Origin: Canna indica
Lineage: Eukaryota > Streptophyta > Magnoliopsida > Zingiberales > Cannaceae
Length of the DNA stretch: 64,000 nt
Assembly (NCBI GenBank): GCA_034359265.1
Contig: CP136898.1
Span: 51,697,501-51,761,500 of the forward strand
Direction of reading: 5' to 3'
The position numbers were made by a program, and so were the translations under genes. Positions 16,521-27,760 of the stretch are shown here, in pieces (position 1 is the first letter of the stretch; each line of letters starts with the position of its first letter). The notes beneath the pieces are model-generated. The model saw only the letters and a list, made by a program, of their open reading frames with translations. It ran no database searches and was not told where the DNA came from.

Positions 16521-19500
16521 TATCACGCCCCAAACCCGGACATGATCGGCCAGAGTACTATCCGTACTCTGAAGCCTAACCCAACCAAGACACCCAATAA
16601 AATACAAAATTTTGTGCAGTTTATAAAACCAACTCGATTTGCAATAAACATAAATCGAATAAATTTCAAATCCAACAATTAACAATCTATTACCTACATA
16701 TACTCAAATATCCATAAAGTGAACCTGGTTAACACGAATAAAGTTTTTAACATCAAATTGCGGAAAACAAGGTCTGGACACAAGTTCACATAACTCAAGA
16801 AAAACATTAAAAAAAACCCTCAAATGACACGGCATACACCCCCGACTACGACATGTCACGAGATTCGTTGTCCCTGCTGCCACCCGCCGTGCTTTTGCAT
16901 CCCAGTACCTCTCTGATCCCGCTCAGGGGCTGAAATCAACAACAATATAAATCGTAAGTCCAACTAGGACTTAGTGACTAGTTGAGCCCTCAATCCACCA
17001 TGTCCAATAACACAAGACCAGCAAGAATATAATTTCTTAGAACTCAAATACTCATGAGCAGTAGTAAATAAGCATAACCATCAATTCATGTGAGATATAA
17101 ATACCAATATACATAACCATCCATCCATGTAAGCAATAAGCACAATGCGCATAACCAATAATCCAAAAAATAAGAGACTGTTGAGCAATTAAAACTACGT
17201 CAAATTCGATTACGTTTTGATTCGATTCTGAATGCAACCAAGTTGACGTGGTACTAGTTTACGATGTTTGATGAGTAATAATAGCAACTAACAACAATCA
17301 AATAAGGCAATGCAAACATGATTAATTATAGTGGTTCAGCCAACCGCCTACTCCACTACCTTGGCTAGCTCCATACCAAGGATTTCTAATCAAATCCTTT
17401 ATAGACTATGTGTTTCCCTTTGAATACAACTGATGACTCGTTTCTCAACCCTTTGAGAATGCCTCAAACCTATGCACCTAGGCAAAACACAATTCTACAA
17501 AGGAACCCCTAAGGTGTTTAACCTAACAAGCTTACAATGAAAAATCAAATCCAAATAACAAGTAAAATTACAATGAAATGAGCTAAAGAGTAGACCACAA
17601 CAAAGAGCTCCTTTCTAAGCCTTCAACGCCTCCAACTCCACAAGATGGTGAGGTCGAATTATAGTCGGAGTCGAGGGAAGATGAACGCTTGAGAGGAATC
17701 GTCGATCGGAGAAGCAAGCGCGAGCAAATCAACTTTGGAAGGCTCAAATCACACTTAGAAAGCTTTTTAGAGTTGTTAAGAAGGGTTAATAGAGGTTGGT
17801 GAGGGGTATTTATAACCCCTCACACGACAGTTCACCCCAACGGGTATTTTTCTGCCCGTTGGGAGATGCCCGATCGCTTGTCGGTCGACCGACTGATCGA
17901 CCGCAGCGCTCTGCCAATTTTGGGCATCATTCGATCGACCAGGCGATCGACCGAATACCCTACTGCTCTTATCTAGCTTCTGGCGATCGACTGAATTTCT
18001 GCACTGCTGCTTACTGCCAATTTTTTCCTTCTGCCGATCAACCAGCTGGTCAACCAAATCTGGGCTGAGGTTGGATTTTGAAGTTTGCTTTTTGCGCGCT
18101 TCACTTCCGGGTTCCGTAATCAAGTTTTGACTTGGATATTATTACATAATCCTAACTCCAAATTTTTTTATTTGCTCTTTTTCGAAGCCATTTTGCCGAT
18201 TTTGTATTTCTCCGAACGAACTTCGCGCGTGTATCATAACCTCAACCTGAACTCAAAACTTCACAAATACATTAGTTTCATGTTTGTTATCATTAAAATA
18301 GAGATCGAAGCCTAGGGGCAACCCTTGGGCCAACAGAGACAAACATCATAAGCACAATCATCTACCCAAACAAGCCACCTGAGTCGGTCGTTAGTGTGGC
18401 GGGCTGATGAGCTTCCCGGTCTAGGGACCCGTCGGTCCAATAATCCAAGGACCCGTCGATCCTACGAGTCAGTCACTGAGCATTGCTTTGTCTCAATGAT
18501 CTTCCCGCCCATGCCACTCCGGGTCGATTGTCAGTGTGACCGCTGACGAGCTTCTCGGTCCAGTATAGTCCAGCGCAATCACAAGCACACCCAGGCATTT
18601 ATATATTAACCAACAATTTTAAATAAGGAGAAATGAACATAACATTCTCATGCCAGTATAATTATCCTAGGACCCCAAAGGTCCTCCGTATCCATATATC
18701 TCCTATGTGCACGAAGCCCATTGGCATACCCGGCCATGCAACAATGCAACATTATTATCATAATGTTCATTCTCACATATATACATATAAGTAGTAACCA
18801 TTTCCAAAAGAAAAGAATAAACTAATCTTATCCACATGCCATACCATACATGAACAATCACATGTTTCACATAGTAAAGCAATAACCAGTAGTAAAATAC
18901 CGAGATGAGTCCCCTAGGTGCAAACGTGTAATTGTTCACTTAACATCATGACTACTTCCCCATAGGGTCGGCCACATAGGTTTGGAATTTTCCTCGTGGA
19001 AGTTCCGGCCCTTGCTCAATCTTCCCTTTCTCTATAGTTTAGTGGCCTTAGGTTTTCAAACTGCGGGATCTAATGTATATCTAGGTGAGTCTATGTTCCA
19101 AGTGTTCCTAACCTTTTTCCTATCGTATAGTGACCTTAGGTTGTCAAACTAAGGTAAGAAACATATCCTAGGCGAACCTCGGTTATTCATAAATTCTCAA
19201 TTTCATGTTCCTACAACTTACCACACCCAACTGAGTCCAAATACATCCTAAGGACAACATGTACCATCTAAGAGTAATGTATTTTCTATAGGGGCAGCAT
19301 GTATATATACCTAAGTAGGGTATTTTCCATAAGGGCAGCAAGTATATTTTTAGGGACAACTTGTGTAATCTAGGGGAAACATATAATTCCTAAGGGAAAC
19401 ATGTCTCTAATCTTTGTAGATGTGCACCTATACACTAACAACCCTTCCATTGATCTCCCTTATCCAAGAAACAAGATCAAATCAAGATAATTAATAGGCC
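16521..19500 (-). mobile_element. Antisense Ty3/gypsy LTR (chromovirus-like), right border uncertain
   Basis: Starts TATCACGCCCCAAACCCGG, the reverse complement of a TGTCAC...-type gypsy LTR end. Its reverse complement matches in order the LTR at 24341-25638, including cactaagtcctagttggactta, the gcagcccctgagcgg/gcagagcctaaccag segment and gaggtactgg. It is split by the solo LTR at 17179-18335. From 19250 to 19410 it carries a degenerate short repeat around aagggcaacatgtat. Confidence 0.65.
17179..18335 (-). repeat. Solo LTR of a SIRE/Maximus-like copia element
   Basis: 1157 bp, TGTTG...CCAACA, flanked by a perfect GAGAC duplication (17174-17178 and 18336-18340) with no internal region. This is a textbook solo LTR. 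The minus-strand start TGTTGGCCCAAGGG matches the LTR at 54279-55410, whose neighbouring PPT fixes the orientation. The segment 17865-18060 is packed with GATCGACC/GGTCGATC motifs. Confidence 0.88.
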
Positions 19501-20130
19501 TCAAGATCAATCAACAAGGGGCGGCAACCTCAACCCGACAGTGTACATGTGGCAACATAAATCCAGGAAAAAGGAAATGAGAATCACACAAGAATTATAC
19601 AATGATGATGTAGGATTTAAGATTAATCAACAACGAAGAAATCTTCCTAAAATTCATGGAGAAAAATCCTCAAGAGATGAGGGCGGTACACACCCAAAAA
19701 CTCGACTAGGCCATGCTGTTAGGGACCTTCGGGGTTGTCAAGTCCTGTGTGTGTCATGACGGTCCCTAACGTGCATTGTAAATATTGCATCATGAGCATC
19801 CATGTAAATATGCATTGTAAAATGTGTTCGCGCACCGCCCACCGCTCTTGCTCACGCCTAAGCAAACAGCCTCGTTTGCCTAGGCGTGGCATGGACGGTG
19901 GGGGTGTGCAAACATAGGAATTTTGTCATGCTCCTCGTGCTTTTGGTATCCTTGGGGGTGACACTTGGGGGTTAGGCTCTACAACTATAGTACCCAGGTA
20001 TAGCCTGGGCACACTCTAGTCTTTCGTTCTAGATTTCATTCAAGCATTTCCTTGCATTTTCATGCAATCGGCCATTTGGCCTAACAACGTTTTTTTGTCC
20101 AAGCACTTAGAGACTTCGACCCACGATAAA
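19501..20130. other. Gypsy-derived or unassigned DNA, no gene seen
   Basis: No protein motif until the protease at about 20230. A 15-bp stem, 6-nt loop hairpin lies at 19853-19888. Confidence 0.45.
19853..19888. repeat. Short hairpin
   Basis: cacgcctaagcaaac (19853-19867), loop agcctc, then gtttgcctaggcgtg (19874-19888). One G-T type mismatch in the stem. Not followed by a T run, so it does not look like a terminator. Confidence 0.6.
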
Positions 20131-20420
20131 TGGGAGCCCACGAAGCTCGTAAAGTTTTGGTGTAAGCAATCGACACAAATCGTCAATAGACTCGTGCCTT
20201 CGTCGTTGGAGACAAATGACGTTAGGGCACTTAACAAGTATCATTTCAATAGTACATTATCTGCTTATGCAATGTTTGATCCAGGTGCTACATATTCATT
20301 TCTATCTGAGTTATTAGCATCAAGGTTGGGGAAGGACAAAAGTGTTGGCCTAAGATTTTCTACCTTGGTCTTAATCTCGGTTTTGATGATAATGAACATG
20401 GAACTAATATTTCATTGAGA
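20131..20420 (+). pseudogene. Gypsy 1 aspartic protease, N-terminal part
   Basis: Reads ...LSAYAMFDPGATYSFLSELL, where DPGAT is the retropepsin active-site loop (usually DTGA or DSGA in other groups; DPGA is common in plant gypsy elements). The C-terminal half (LELDVILGMDWL) lies at about 21800-21835, beyond the inserted LTR. Confidence 0.8.
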
Positions 20421-20429
20421 AATATTTTC

Positions 20430-21664
20430 AGGTTCCATATCAGTTAGTGCTCGATATCCACGATCGAAAATATCGGAGAAATCGGAAATCGAAAGGACAT
20501 TGGTCGACGGGTTCGGGTTTGTCGCGGAAATTTCTAAAAGTTTGACGTGTGCACCAAAGACATCTTGGATGAGTCGAGAGAATATATGGAAAGCTCTCCA
20601 ACTTGATGCACGTTGAAGGCCGGAGTCCAAAAATGAAGCGCGCAAGAAAAATACACAAGAAAATTACCCTGCCCAGATTCGGTCAATTGACCGATCGATC
20701 GACAGAAGAAGAAATTGGGCAGAAGGCAATTCGATCGATCAATCGATCGACCGAATGCTGCCAAAAACTGGCAGTAGGCAAGTCGGTCGATCGAAGTATG
20801 CCAAAAAGTGGTAATATGCCCGCGGTCACTCGGCGGTCGCTCAGTCGGTCGACCGATGATTGACCGACAAGCGATCGGGTGTCGCCAACGAGTAGAGGAA
20901 CGCCCGTTGATGAGCCTTGGTGTTTGGAGGTTATAAATACCTATCTCAAACTCATTCCTAGCCTAATGTTGATGCTTCCAAGTCTCAAAGAGTGATCCTA
21001 AGCATCTCCTAAGCCCTTTTATGATCAAATCCATAAAACCTAGCTCTTGATCCCTCATCCTCAAGTGTTCTTCATTGAAGGGGTATTCAAATTTGCTAGG
21101 CTCAAGAAGAAGAGGTGTCCTTATTGTGATAAGTCCTCTTTACTCTCTTCTTGTGATTAAGGTATTTTTATTTTATTTTGATTTGATTTACTTGAGTTTG
21201 TAAAAAGACCTAGTATCTGGTCTTGTGTGTTAGTGGTAACCTTGGTGTCGAAGGTGTAAAGCCACTTGTGTAAACTAAGTTAGGAGTAAGTCTTAGGAAT
21301 TTAGGTGGGAAAGCTCACTCGGTAGGAAGACGAGATACTTCTAGGTGTGGAAGTGCCTTCGAGGTGAGTGTAGGGTCTTTCTGGTGTAAAGTCCTCAATT
21401 GTAAGCTACTCATAGTTTAGTGAATTTGGATGTCAAATCCTAAGCGCGGTGCTTAGGTAGTCGAGTAGGCATTGGGGCCGAATCACTATAAATAATTATG
21501 TTAGTATTGATATTCTTATTTGTGTTTAAATTATTTTATTATTGCTTCCGATAAATTACAATTTGCCTAAGTAGTTTAAGAAAACGTATAAAACTGAATT
21601 TAGGCAAAAAGATTAGATAACACACTATTCACACCCCCCCTCTAGTGTGGTCATTTCACCAACA
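20430..21664 (+). repeat. Truncated SIRE-like copia LTR inserted in gypsy 1 protease
   Basis: Sense orientation; the right end ACCAACA (21658-21664) follows the characteristic C-rich block at 21632-21642. The left end lacks the family start TGTTGG, so the LTR is truncated or rearranged there. It shares the GATCGACC-rich block (20680-20880) and the flanking phrases ataaatacc...ctcaaac with the antisense copies at 17179 and 54279. Confidence 0.7.
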
Positions 21665-23400
21665 AAAAGTTGGCTGGTTGAACCATTAGTAGTGTCTACA
21701 CCTACATGCAGTACTGTTGTTGATAGGACGGTCTTCAGGAACTGCGATATTTTCATAGGTGGGCATGATCTGAAAGCGAAACTGATGCTATTACCAACCC
21801 TAGAGTTGGATGTGATTCTAGGCATGGACTGGCTATCAGCCCATTATGCGTCACTCAATTACAAGATAAAGGTGGTCACATTTTGCAAGCCAGGAATACC
21901 ACCCTTTACCTTTCAAGGCGATGGGAGAGGGGACTCTATCAGGGTGATCTCTGCTCTCCAGGCCTATAAGCTAATGGTGGGTGGCTGTCGGTCTTTCTTG
22001 GCTTTTGTCTCTACAGATGTTACCGGCAAGGGCTCGGCCAGCAGCATAGAGGGTACTCCAGTGGTCATGGATTTCCCAGACGTGTTTCCTGAGGAGTTGT
22101 CGGGACTACCACCGATGCGGGAGACGAGTTCTGTATTGAGTTGCAGTTGGGGGTGAAGCCTATATCGATTCCCTCATACCGAATGACACTCGCTAAGCTG
22201 AGGGAGCTTAAGGTACAGTTGCAAGAGCTGTTAGACATTGGGTTCAGTCGCCCAAGTGTCTCACCCCTAGGGGCGCCAGTGTTGTTTGAGAAAAAGAAAG
22301 ATGGATTCATGCGGATGTGCATTGATTACCGACAACTCAATAAGGTGATGATCAAGAACCGATACCCACTTCCCAGGATTGATGACTTATTCGACCAGTT
22401 GTAGGGGGCTCAGTGGTTCTCAAAGATTGATATGAGATTAGGGTATCACCAATTGAGGATAAGAGATCAAGATATTCATAAGACTGCTTTTAGGATGCGG
22501 TGTGGACATTATGAGTTTCAGGTCATGTCCTTTGGACTTACTAATGCCTCGGCAGCCTTCATGGAGTTGATGAACCGGGTGTTCGAGGACTTTCTGGACA
22601 GATTCACCATAGTATTCATTGATGACACTCTGGTATATTCCAGGAGTGAGGCGGAATACAGGGAGCATTTGAGGGTAGTTCTAGAGACCCTTAGACTGCA
22701 CCAACTCTTTGCAAAGTTTTCAAAGTGTGAGTTCTTGTTGACCAGTATGGGATTCCTGAGGCATATTGTATCCCAGGATGGTGTAAAAGTTGACCCTGCA
22801 AAGATTGAGGTAGTTCAAAACTGGGAGAGACCGACTAGCATGAGCGAGATCCGTAGCTCCTTGGGGTTGGCCCGTTACTACATAAAGTTCGTAGAAATTT
22901 TTTCCAAGATTGCCGCCCCGCTCATGCGCCTAACTCAGAAGAAAGTAAAGTTTATCTGGGATGACAAATGCGAGGAGAGCTTTCAAAAGCTCATGTACTA
23001 GCACTATCGTCAGGGTCGGGAGGATTTGCAGTTTATTATGATGCTTCTAGGGTCAGATTGGGGTGCGTTTTGATACAGCACGGTAGGATGATCGCATACG
23101 CATCCAGGTAGTTGAAAACCCATGAGAAGAACTACCCGACTCATGATTTGGAGTTGGCGGCCATAGTCTTTGTCTTGAAGATGTGGCGTTACTACTTATA
23201 TGGGGAGGCATGTGACATATTCACATATCACAAGAGCCTCCAATATTTGCTTTCACATGAGGATCTTAACTTGAGATAGCGGAGATGGCTTGAGTTGTTG
23301 AAACATTACGACTGCACTATTGAGTATCACCCGAGGAAGGCAAATGTAGTAGCAAATGCTTTGAGTAGAAAGTCGATGGGTAGGTAGCCCACTTGGACGT
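21665..23400 (+). pseudogene. Gypsy 1 pol: protease C-terminus, reverse transcriptase, RNase H
   Basis: Protease C-terminus LELDVILGMDWLSAHY near 21800. RT begins [19 protein letters not shown] and continues with [24 protein letters not shown] and the catalytic box [12 protein letters not shown] (FIDD intact, ILVY changed to TLVY). A stop replaces Gln at 22402 (DQL then TAG). RNase H (about 23020-23380, two frames) keeps YDASR, AIVF.LK, the HKSLQYLL region with several stops, and ends DALSRK-like NALSRK. Confidence 0.85.
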
Positions 23401-23579
23401 GAGTAGGAGATCCCTGGCCAAAGAGCTGGTGGTGAGCCTGGGTTCAGGGGACTGGTAATCTGTGGCTGATTCGGGTGGATTGGTGGCACACATGCATGTA
23501 CAGTCTACTTTGGTTGATATGCTATGAACAGCTCAGGGTGAGGATGTTTTCTTTTCCCTAATGAAGGATCTGGTTGTGA

Positions 23580-24340
23580 GAGGTGATGCAGAGGTCAGAG
23601 AAATGGGAGAAAATTACCATGGACTTTGTTACCGGGTTATCGAGGTCAGAGAAAGGAAATGACTCTCTCTGGGTAGTGGTGGATCGCTCGACCAAATCGA
23701 CACACTTTATTCCGGTAAAGACCACCTTCTCTATTGAGCAGTACGTGCGGTTGTTTCTTGACCGTATTGTGGCTTATCATGGGATCCCAGTAATGATCAT
23801 ATCCGACCGAGGCACACAGTTTACTGCTCGGTTCTAGCAGTTGTTTCAGGAGGTTCTAGGCACGCAGGTGCGGTTCAGTACCACTTTTCATCCTCAAACA
23901 AACAGACAGTCAAAGAGGACCATTCAGACACTTGAAGACATGTTGAGGGCATGCGTAATGGACCTGGAGGGTAGTTGGGAGAGGCATTTACCTTTGGTAG
24001 AGTTTGCTTATAATAACAGCCACCATAGCAGTATTGACATGGCCCCATTTGAGGCTTTGTATGGGCGCAAGTATAGGTCGCCGATAGGCTGGTTTGAGGC
24101 CGGTGAGTCCCAGATGTTGGGGTCATACTTGGTTAATGACGCCGTTGAGAAAGTGAAATTGATCAAGGATGACTTCTAGCAGCTCAGAGTCGTCAGAAGA
24201 TGTATGTCGATGGTAAAGCCCCTGACGTGGAGTTTTAGGAAGGGGATTCGATTTTCTTAAAGGTGTCCCCTATGGGGGGGTTGTGCGCTTTGGGAGGAAG
24301 AAAAAGTTAAGCCCCAGATTCATCGGGAAAGTTGGCCATG
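23580..24340 (+). pseudogene. Gypsy 1 integrase
   Basis: Core domain KWEKITMDFVTGL (first Asp), VMIISDRGTQF (second Asp), a stop after TARF, then [20 protein letters not shown]. The position that is Glu in the DDE triad (QSER) is Lys here, so the catalytic triad is broken. It continues [13 protein letters not shown] and KYRSPIGW. After SPRFIGKVGHA (about 24340) homology stops; the chromodomain is absent. Confidence 0.85.
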
Positions 24341-25638
24341 CTATTGTTTATGTTGACATTATCATGTTAAATATATTTTATGTCATATTTATCATGGTAA
24401 TTAGATTTGATGTTTATCATAATAATTATGTTCACGTGGAAACTAATATGATATGGGATGTGTAGATTATTTTTATTGTGCTTGTATATAAATTTCATGC
24501 TGAGGTACATGCCTAAATTGGTCTCTACAATAATTAGGTAGTTGCTGGAATTTTAATTACCATGCTGATTTTAATTAATTAAATGCAGAAAATGTATAAA
24601 TAATTGCTGAAAAATTATTAGCTATGTGCTGTAATTTAATTGTAGTGTTGTCCTAATTTTAGAATGTTGTAAATAAAAATATAATTATAGAAACTAGTCT
24701 CAAGGGTGTCAATTATAGGACAATGCTTACAATATTCATGGCATATCAAGGATAAATAAATTATAGAGATATATGTGACATGTAGGACATGACATCATAA
24801 CATACCCCTACCAGTGATTGACGGTGAATAGAGAAAATAAAATCCTTAACTTCAAACATAGAGACGTCATGGTAGGGACACGAAACTATACACTACAAGC
24901 ATACTAGTCTTACCTTGCATCCAATTAGGAAAGGTGACAACTAAAGGTTTGACTGAGAGAGCCCGAGAAGGGCTAGGTACAGGCGCAAGCTTGAGTGGTT
25001 GGATGGGCGAATCCCAACCAACATCCAACCAGTGATGTATTGTGTTTGGGTTGGATGGGCGAATCCCAACCAGGTATTGCTTTATGCAGGTCCTATCGTT
25101 ATGTGCAAAGTGAAAATGAAATTGCACGCTTGTGGGCCAAATATGGCTGAATATTCTTGTCCATGCAGGTGGGCCAATCGGGCGGATAATGTATTAGACC
25201 CCTGATATTATATGAGAATGTTTTCCTATCTTATACTTATGATTTGGATTTAGGAGGAGGTTCGGTAGAACCACTCACTTAGTTCCTCATTGACTTACGC
25301 TTGTTTGTTTAATTTTTGTTTTGCAGAGCCTAACCAGTGAGGTACTGGCTAGAATACATGGCGCGGCTAGAGGGGAAAACGGCACCGCTGATCTCGTAGC
25401 TGACTGAGTTTAGGGAGTTGTAATCGAGTCTTGTTTTCTTTCATGCATAGTGATGTAGTTTGAGATAATGGAGTCTGTAATTTCCTTTGAACATACATTT
25501 ATGTCATTCCAGAACTTTTACCTTATTTCATGATTAGCTTCTAGTTTGTCATTTATATCTGCATGGTTGTGTGCATGAGTTAGACTTCAAGGTATTTACA
25601 TACATATCCTGGCCGGTCAAGTGACCCTGAGTTGGGGT
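24341..25638 (+). repeat. Gypsy 1 3' LTR, 5'-truncated
   Basis: Matches in order the other gypsy LTRs (51574-53920 sense; 16521-19500 antisense): aggaggttcggtagaaccactcactt, ttttgttttgcagagcctaac, gaggtactggctag. Ends GAGTTGGGGTGTGA, the expected LTR end lacking the last bases. Confidence 0.65.
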
Positions 25639-25639
25639 G

Positions 25640-25860
25640 TGAACTAACTAACATTAATATAAAAATAATACTAACATTAACATAAAACCCTAATTAACAG
25701 ATTAACATTAACATAAAAAAATAAATTTACTCTAATTAATTAACCTAATTAATTAATTAACATTAATAGTAAAAATAATAATCCTAATTAACATTAACAA
25801 TATTATAACCCTAATTAATTAACAGATTAATAGTAAAAAAAATGAAAAAAATAAAAAAGG
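25640..25860. repeat. AT-rich low-complexity (ATTAAC/TTAATT) tract
   Basis: Irregular repetition of attaacattaa, taattaacag and aaccctaatt for about 220 bp. Nothing coding. Confidence 0.85.
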
Positions 25861-26509
25861 TATGTTGTCGGTGAGGGTCGAAACCTTGGGTTTTGGCCCC
25901 AACCAGTAAGAGAGGGGGAGAGAGGGTTACCTAATCGGCGGCGAGGGAGGGAAGGGAGGGATGGCACGGAGATCGGCGACGAGGCAAAGGCGGGGACGGG
26001 CCGTCGAGCGATGTAGACGATCGAAGGCGTCGATGGGCGGAGAGGCAGAGGCGTCGACGGCGAAGGAGAAGGCGTCGACGATGATAAATCGACGGCGAGG
26101 AGAAGAGAGAGGAGAGAGCGGGAGAAAAAAGTGGGATCGATTGCGAACGCAAATAAAAAGCTTTTTCACTAATGGCCCATTAGCCGTTGGAAAACCGTGG
26201 ATTGTTAATTATTACATCACTGACGACCGACGTGTCTCTCTCTAAGTCGTCAGTGATTGGTTTTTTATTTTTGTACCGCATGCGCGCCATCGACTCATAA
26301 GCGACAGTCGCTGATAGCCGTCGTTATTGATTTATTATATCATCGACGGCCCACGGGGCCCTCTCTAAGCTGTGGCTAATTACTTATTTCATTTCACCTT
26401 CTGTGCGCGCCTTCGGCTCATAAGCAACGGGCTAAGGCGGTCGTATGGGAGATGTTGTTACATTTGCAACGACTTGTGAGGTCCGTTGATGAAACCGACT
26501 CTAGTAGTG
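25861..26509. mobile_element. Terminal part of a CACTA (En/Spm) transposon
   Basis: The right end reads ...CGACTCTAGTAGTG (26496-26509), the inverse of a CACTACTAGAGTCG terminus. The subterminal DNA contains paired motifs such as gtcgtcagtgattgg, cactgacgacc and tcatcgacgg, as in CACTA ends. I see no left terminus or transposase, so this is a fragment or its left end is hidden. It abuts gypsy gag sequence at 26510. Confidence 0.65.
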
Positions 26510-27500
26510 TTTGGGGCTAGGTCGGGAGGGCGACCTCCCCCTTCTACTGCTATCCTGCTCGCGGTGATCTCGATCTTCGCCCTTCTTATTAGGCTTTTTG
26601 AACTTTTTGTCCTTGGTGTTGTCTTTAGTGGTATGTCTTTCGGCCTTTCTAGCCTCTCAAAGTTCTTCTATCTCCTTGTATCATACATCTCGTTCTCGAA
26701 ACTCGGTCATATTCCTCTATTTGACCAAAGCGATTTTGTCGGCGAACTGTTCGGGCTTCAGATCGTGCTTAGTAGAATATAACTCGATATGTGGGTCGAG
26801 GTTTGAAATCTCCATGGTCACGCGACATGGAATCTCTTAAAGTACTCCCTCATATATTGTCTCATGCTGTCCCTGCTTGATATAGTGGAGTGAGTTATCG
26901 ATCTTGGAGTAGATCCGAGATGAGGAGAACTGATTGGCAAAGGCTCGGGAGGGCTTCTGGAAAGTATGTGCCGTTGGTGGGAGGGTGGAGAACCAGAGTA
27001 GCGCAACTTTGATAAAAAAAAAGGTGGGAAAAAACCCTGCAGAGAATGGAGTCGGTTGCACCATTGAGAAACATCATGGATTTGAACATCGTCATATGGG
27101 TGGTCGGATCACCCGCGCGTGCCGTTGTAAGGCTGGAGAGTGGTCGACTGTTTGAAATTGTCAGGGAGACGAACTGTCATAATATGTTTGGCAAAGGGTC
27201 CCGAGTTGATGGTGGGGGGAGGAATAATCTCCGTGACCATCGTTCCTTCTTCTTCTTCTTCTTCTTCTTCTTCTTCTTCTTCTTCTTCTTCTTCTTCTTC
27301 TTCTTCTTCTTCCATGTGGTGTGTGTGGGATACCTCGTCACGAAAAATAGAGGTCAACCTCTCCGTTCTTTCGAGACGGCTGTCCTCGTCATGTTCCGAC
27401 CAGCAGTGATCGCACTCGAATGGGCGTTGCTCCCTAGGTTGCTTTAACGCCTCGACCTGGGCTGTTAATATTTGGTTTTGCGCCAAGAGATATCGTCGAT
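26510..27500 (-). pseudogene. Gypsy (Tat-lineage-like) gag, antisense, truncated by the CACTA end
   Basis: The minus strand from 27486 has a poly-Glu run, then VRLPDNFKQSTTLQPYNG, followed in other frames by FKSMMFLNGATDSILCRVF, KVALLWFSTLPPTAHTFQ, RAFANQFSSSRIY and KQGQHETI: the Retrotrans_gag family (PF03732 type). At least two frameshifts. It forms the viral-type capsid in active elements; this copy is dead. Confidence 0.85.
27243..27312. repeat. (TTC)n/(GAA)n microsatellite, ~23 units
   Basis: Uninterrupted run of TTC, in frame with the antisense gag so it reads as about 22 consecutive Glu. Likely to be length-polymorphic. Confidence 0.95.
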
Positions 27501-27589
27501 TAGGTGAAGAAGTTTTTCTGGTGTTGGTTTGGCGAGTACCGGAGCGTCACTCCTCATCATGCAGTAGCGTTCGCCTAATTCTGGGTACC

Positions 27590-27720
27590 TACCATGATGG
27601 GGCCCCACGGTGGGTGTCAAATATTCTTGTCTGAAGTTCGGGGTGGTGCGGTTCTATGCGTCTTCTGGTCCGGTGTGACTCGATGAGGGACCTGCAAAAA
27701 TATTTTGACGGTCAAGTAAA
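27590..27720 (-). other. Probable 5' LTR end and leader of the antisense Tat-like gypsy
   Basis: The minus strand reads TTTTTGCAGGTCCC, then GACACCCACCGTGGGGCCCC, then on to gag. Plant Tat-type elements have a TTTTGCAGGT block near the end of the LTR; a similar sense block is at 35501-35515. PBS not assigned. Confidence 0.4.
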
Positions 27721-27740
27721 TAAAAATTGATGACGATGAG

Positions 27741-27760
27741 TATATATATATATATATATA
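27741..27760. repeat. (TA)n microsatellite
   Basis: Ten TA units. Confidence 0.9.

Larger units (their letters stand above)
20131..25638 (+). mobile_element. Ty3/gypsy element 1 (chromovirus-like), decayed, sense
   Basis: In order: retropepsin (split by a copia LTR), RT, RNase H, integrase, then LTR-like sequence ending TTGGGGTGTGA at 25638. Gag is not recognisable. The end of integrase and the expected chromodomain are missing (deleted near 24340). Many stops and shifts. Confidence 0.75.

Noticed and set aside
19853..19888. Hairpin as an intrinsic terminator or microRNA precursor
   Set aside because: No U tract follows and the stem is too short for a plant microRNA precursor.
27109..27486. 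Glu-rich protein as a host acidic protein
   Set aside because: It is continuous with Retrotrans_gag motifs (VRLPDNFK..., ATDSILCRVF); the Glu run is a microsatellite in gag.
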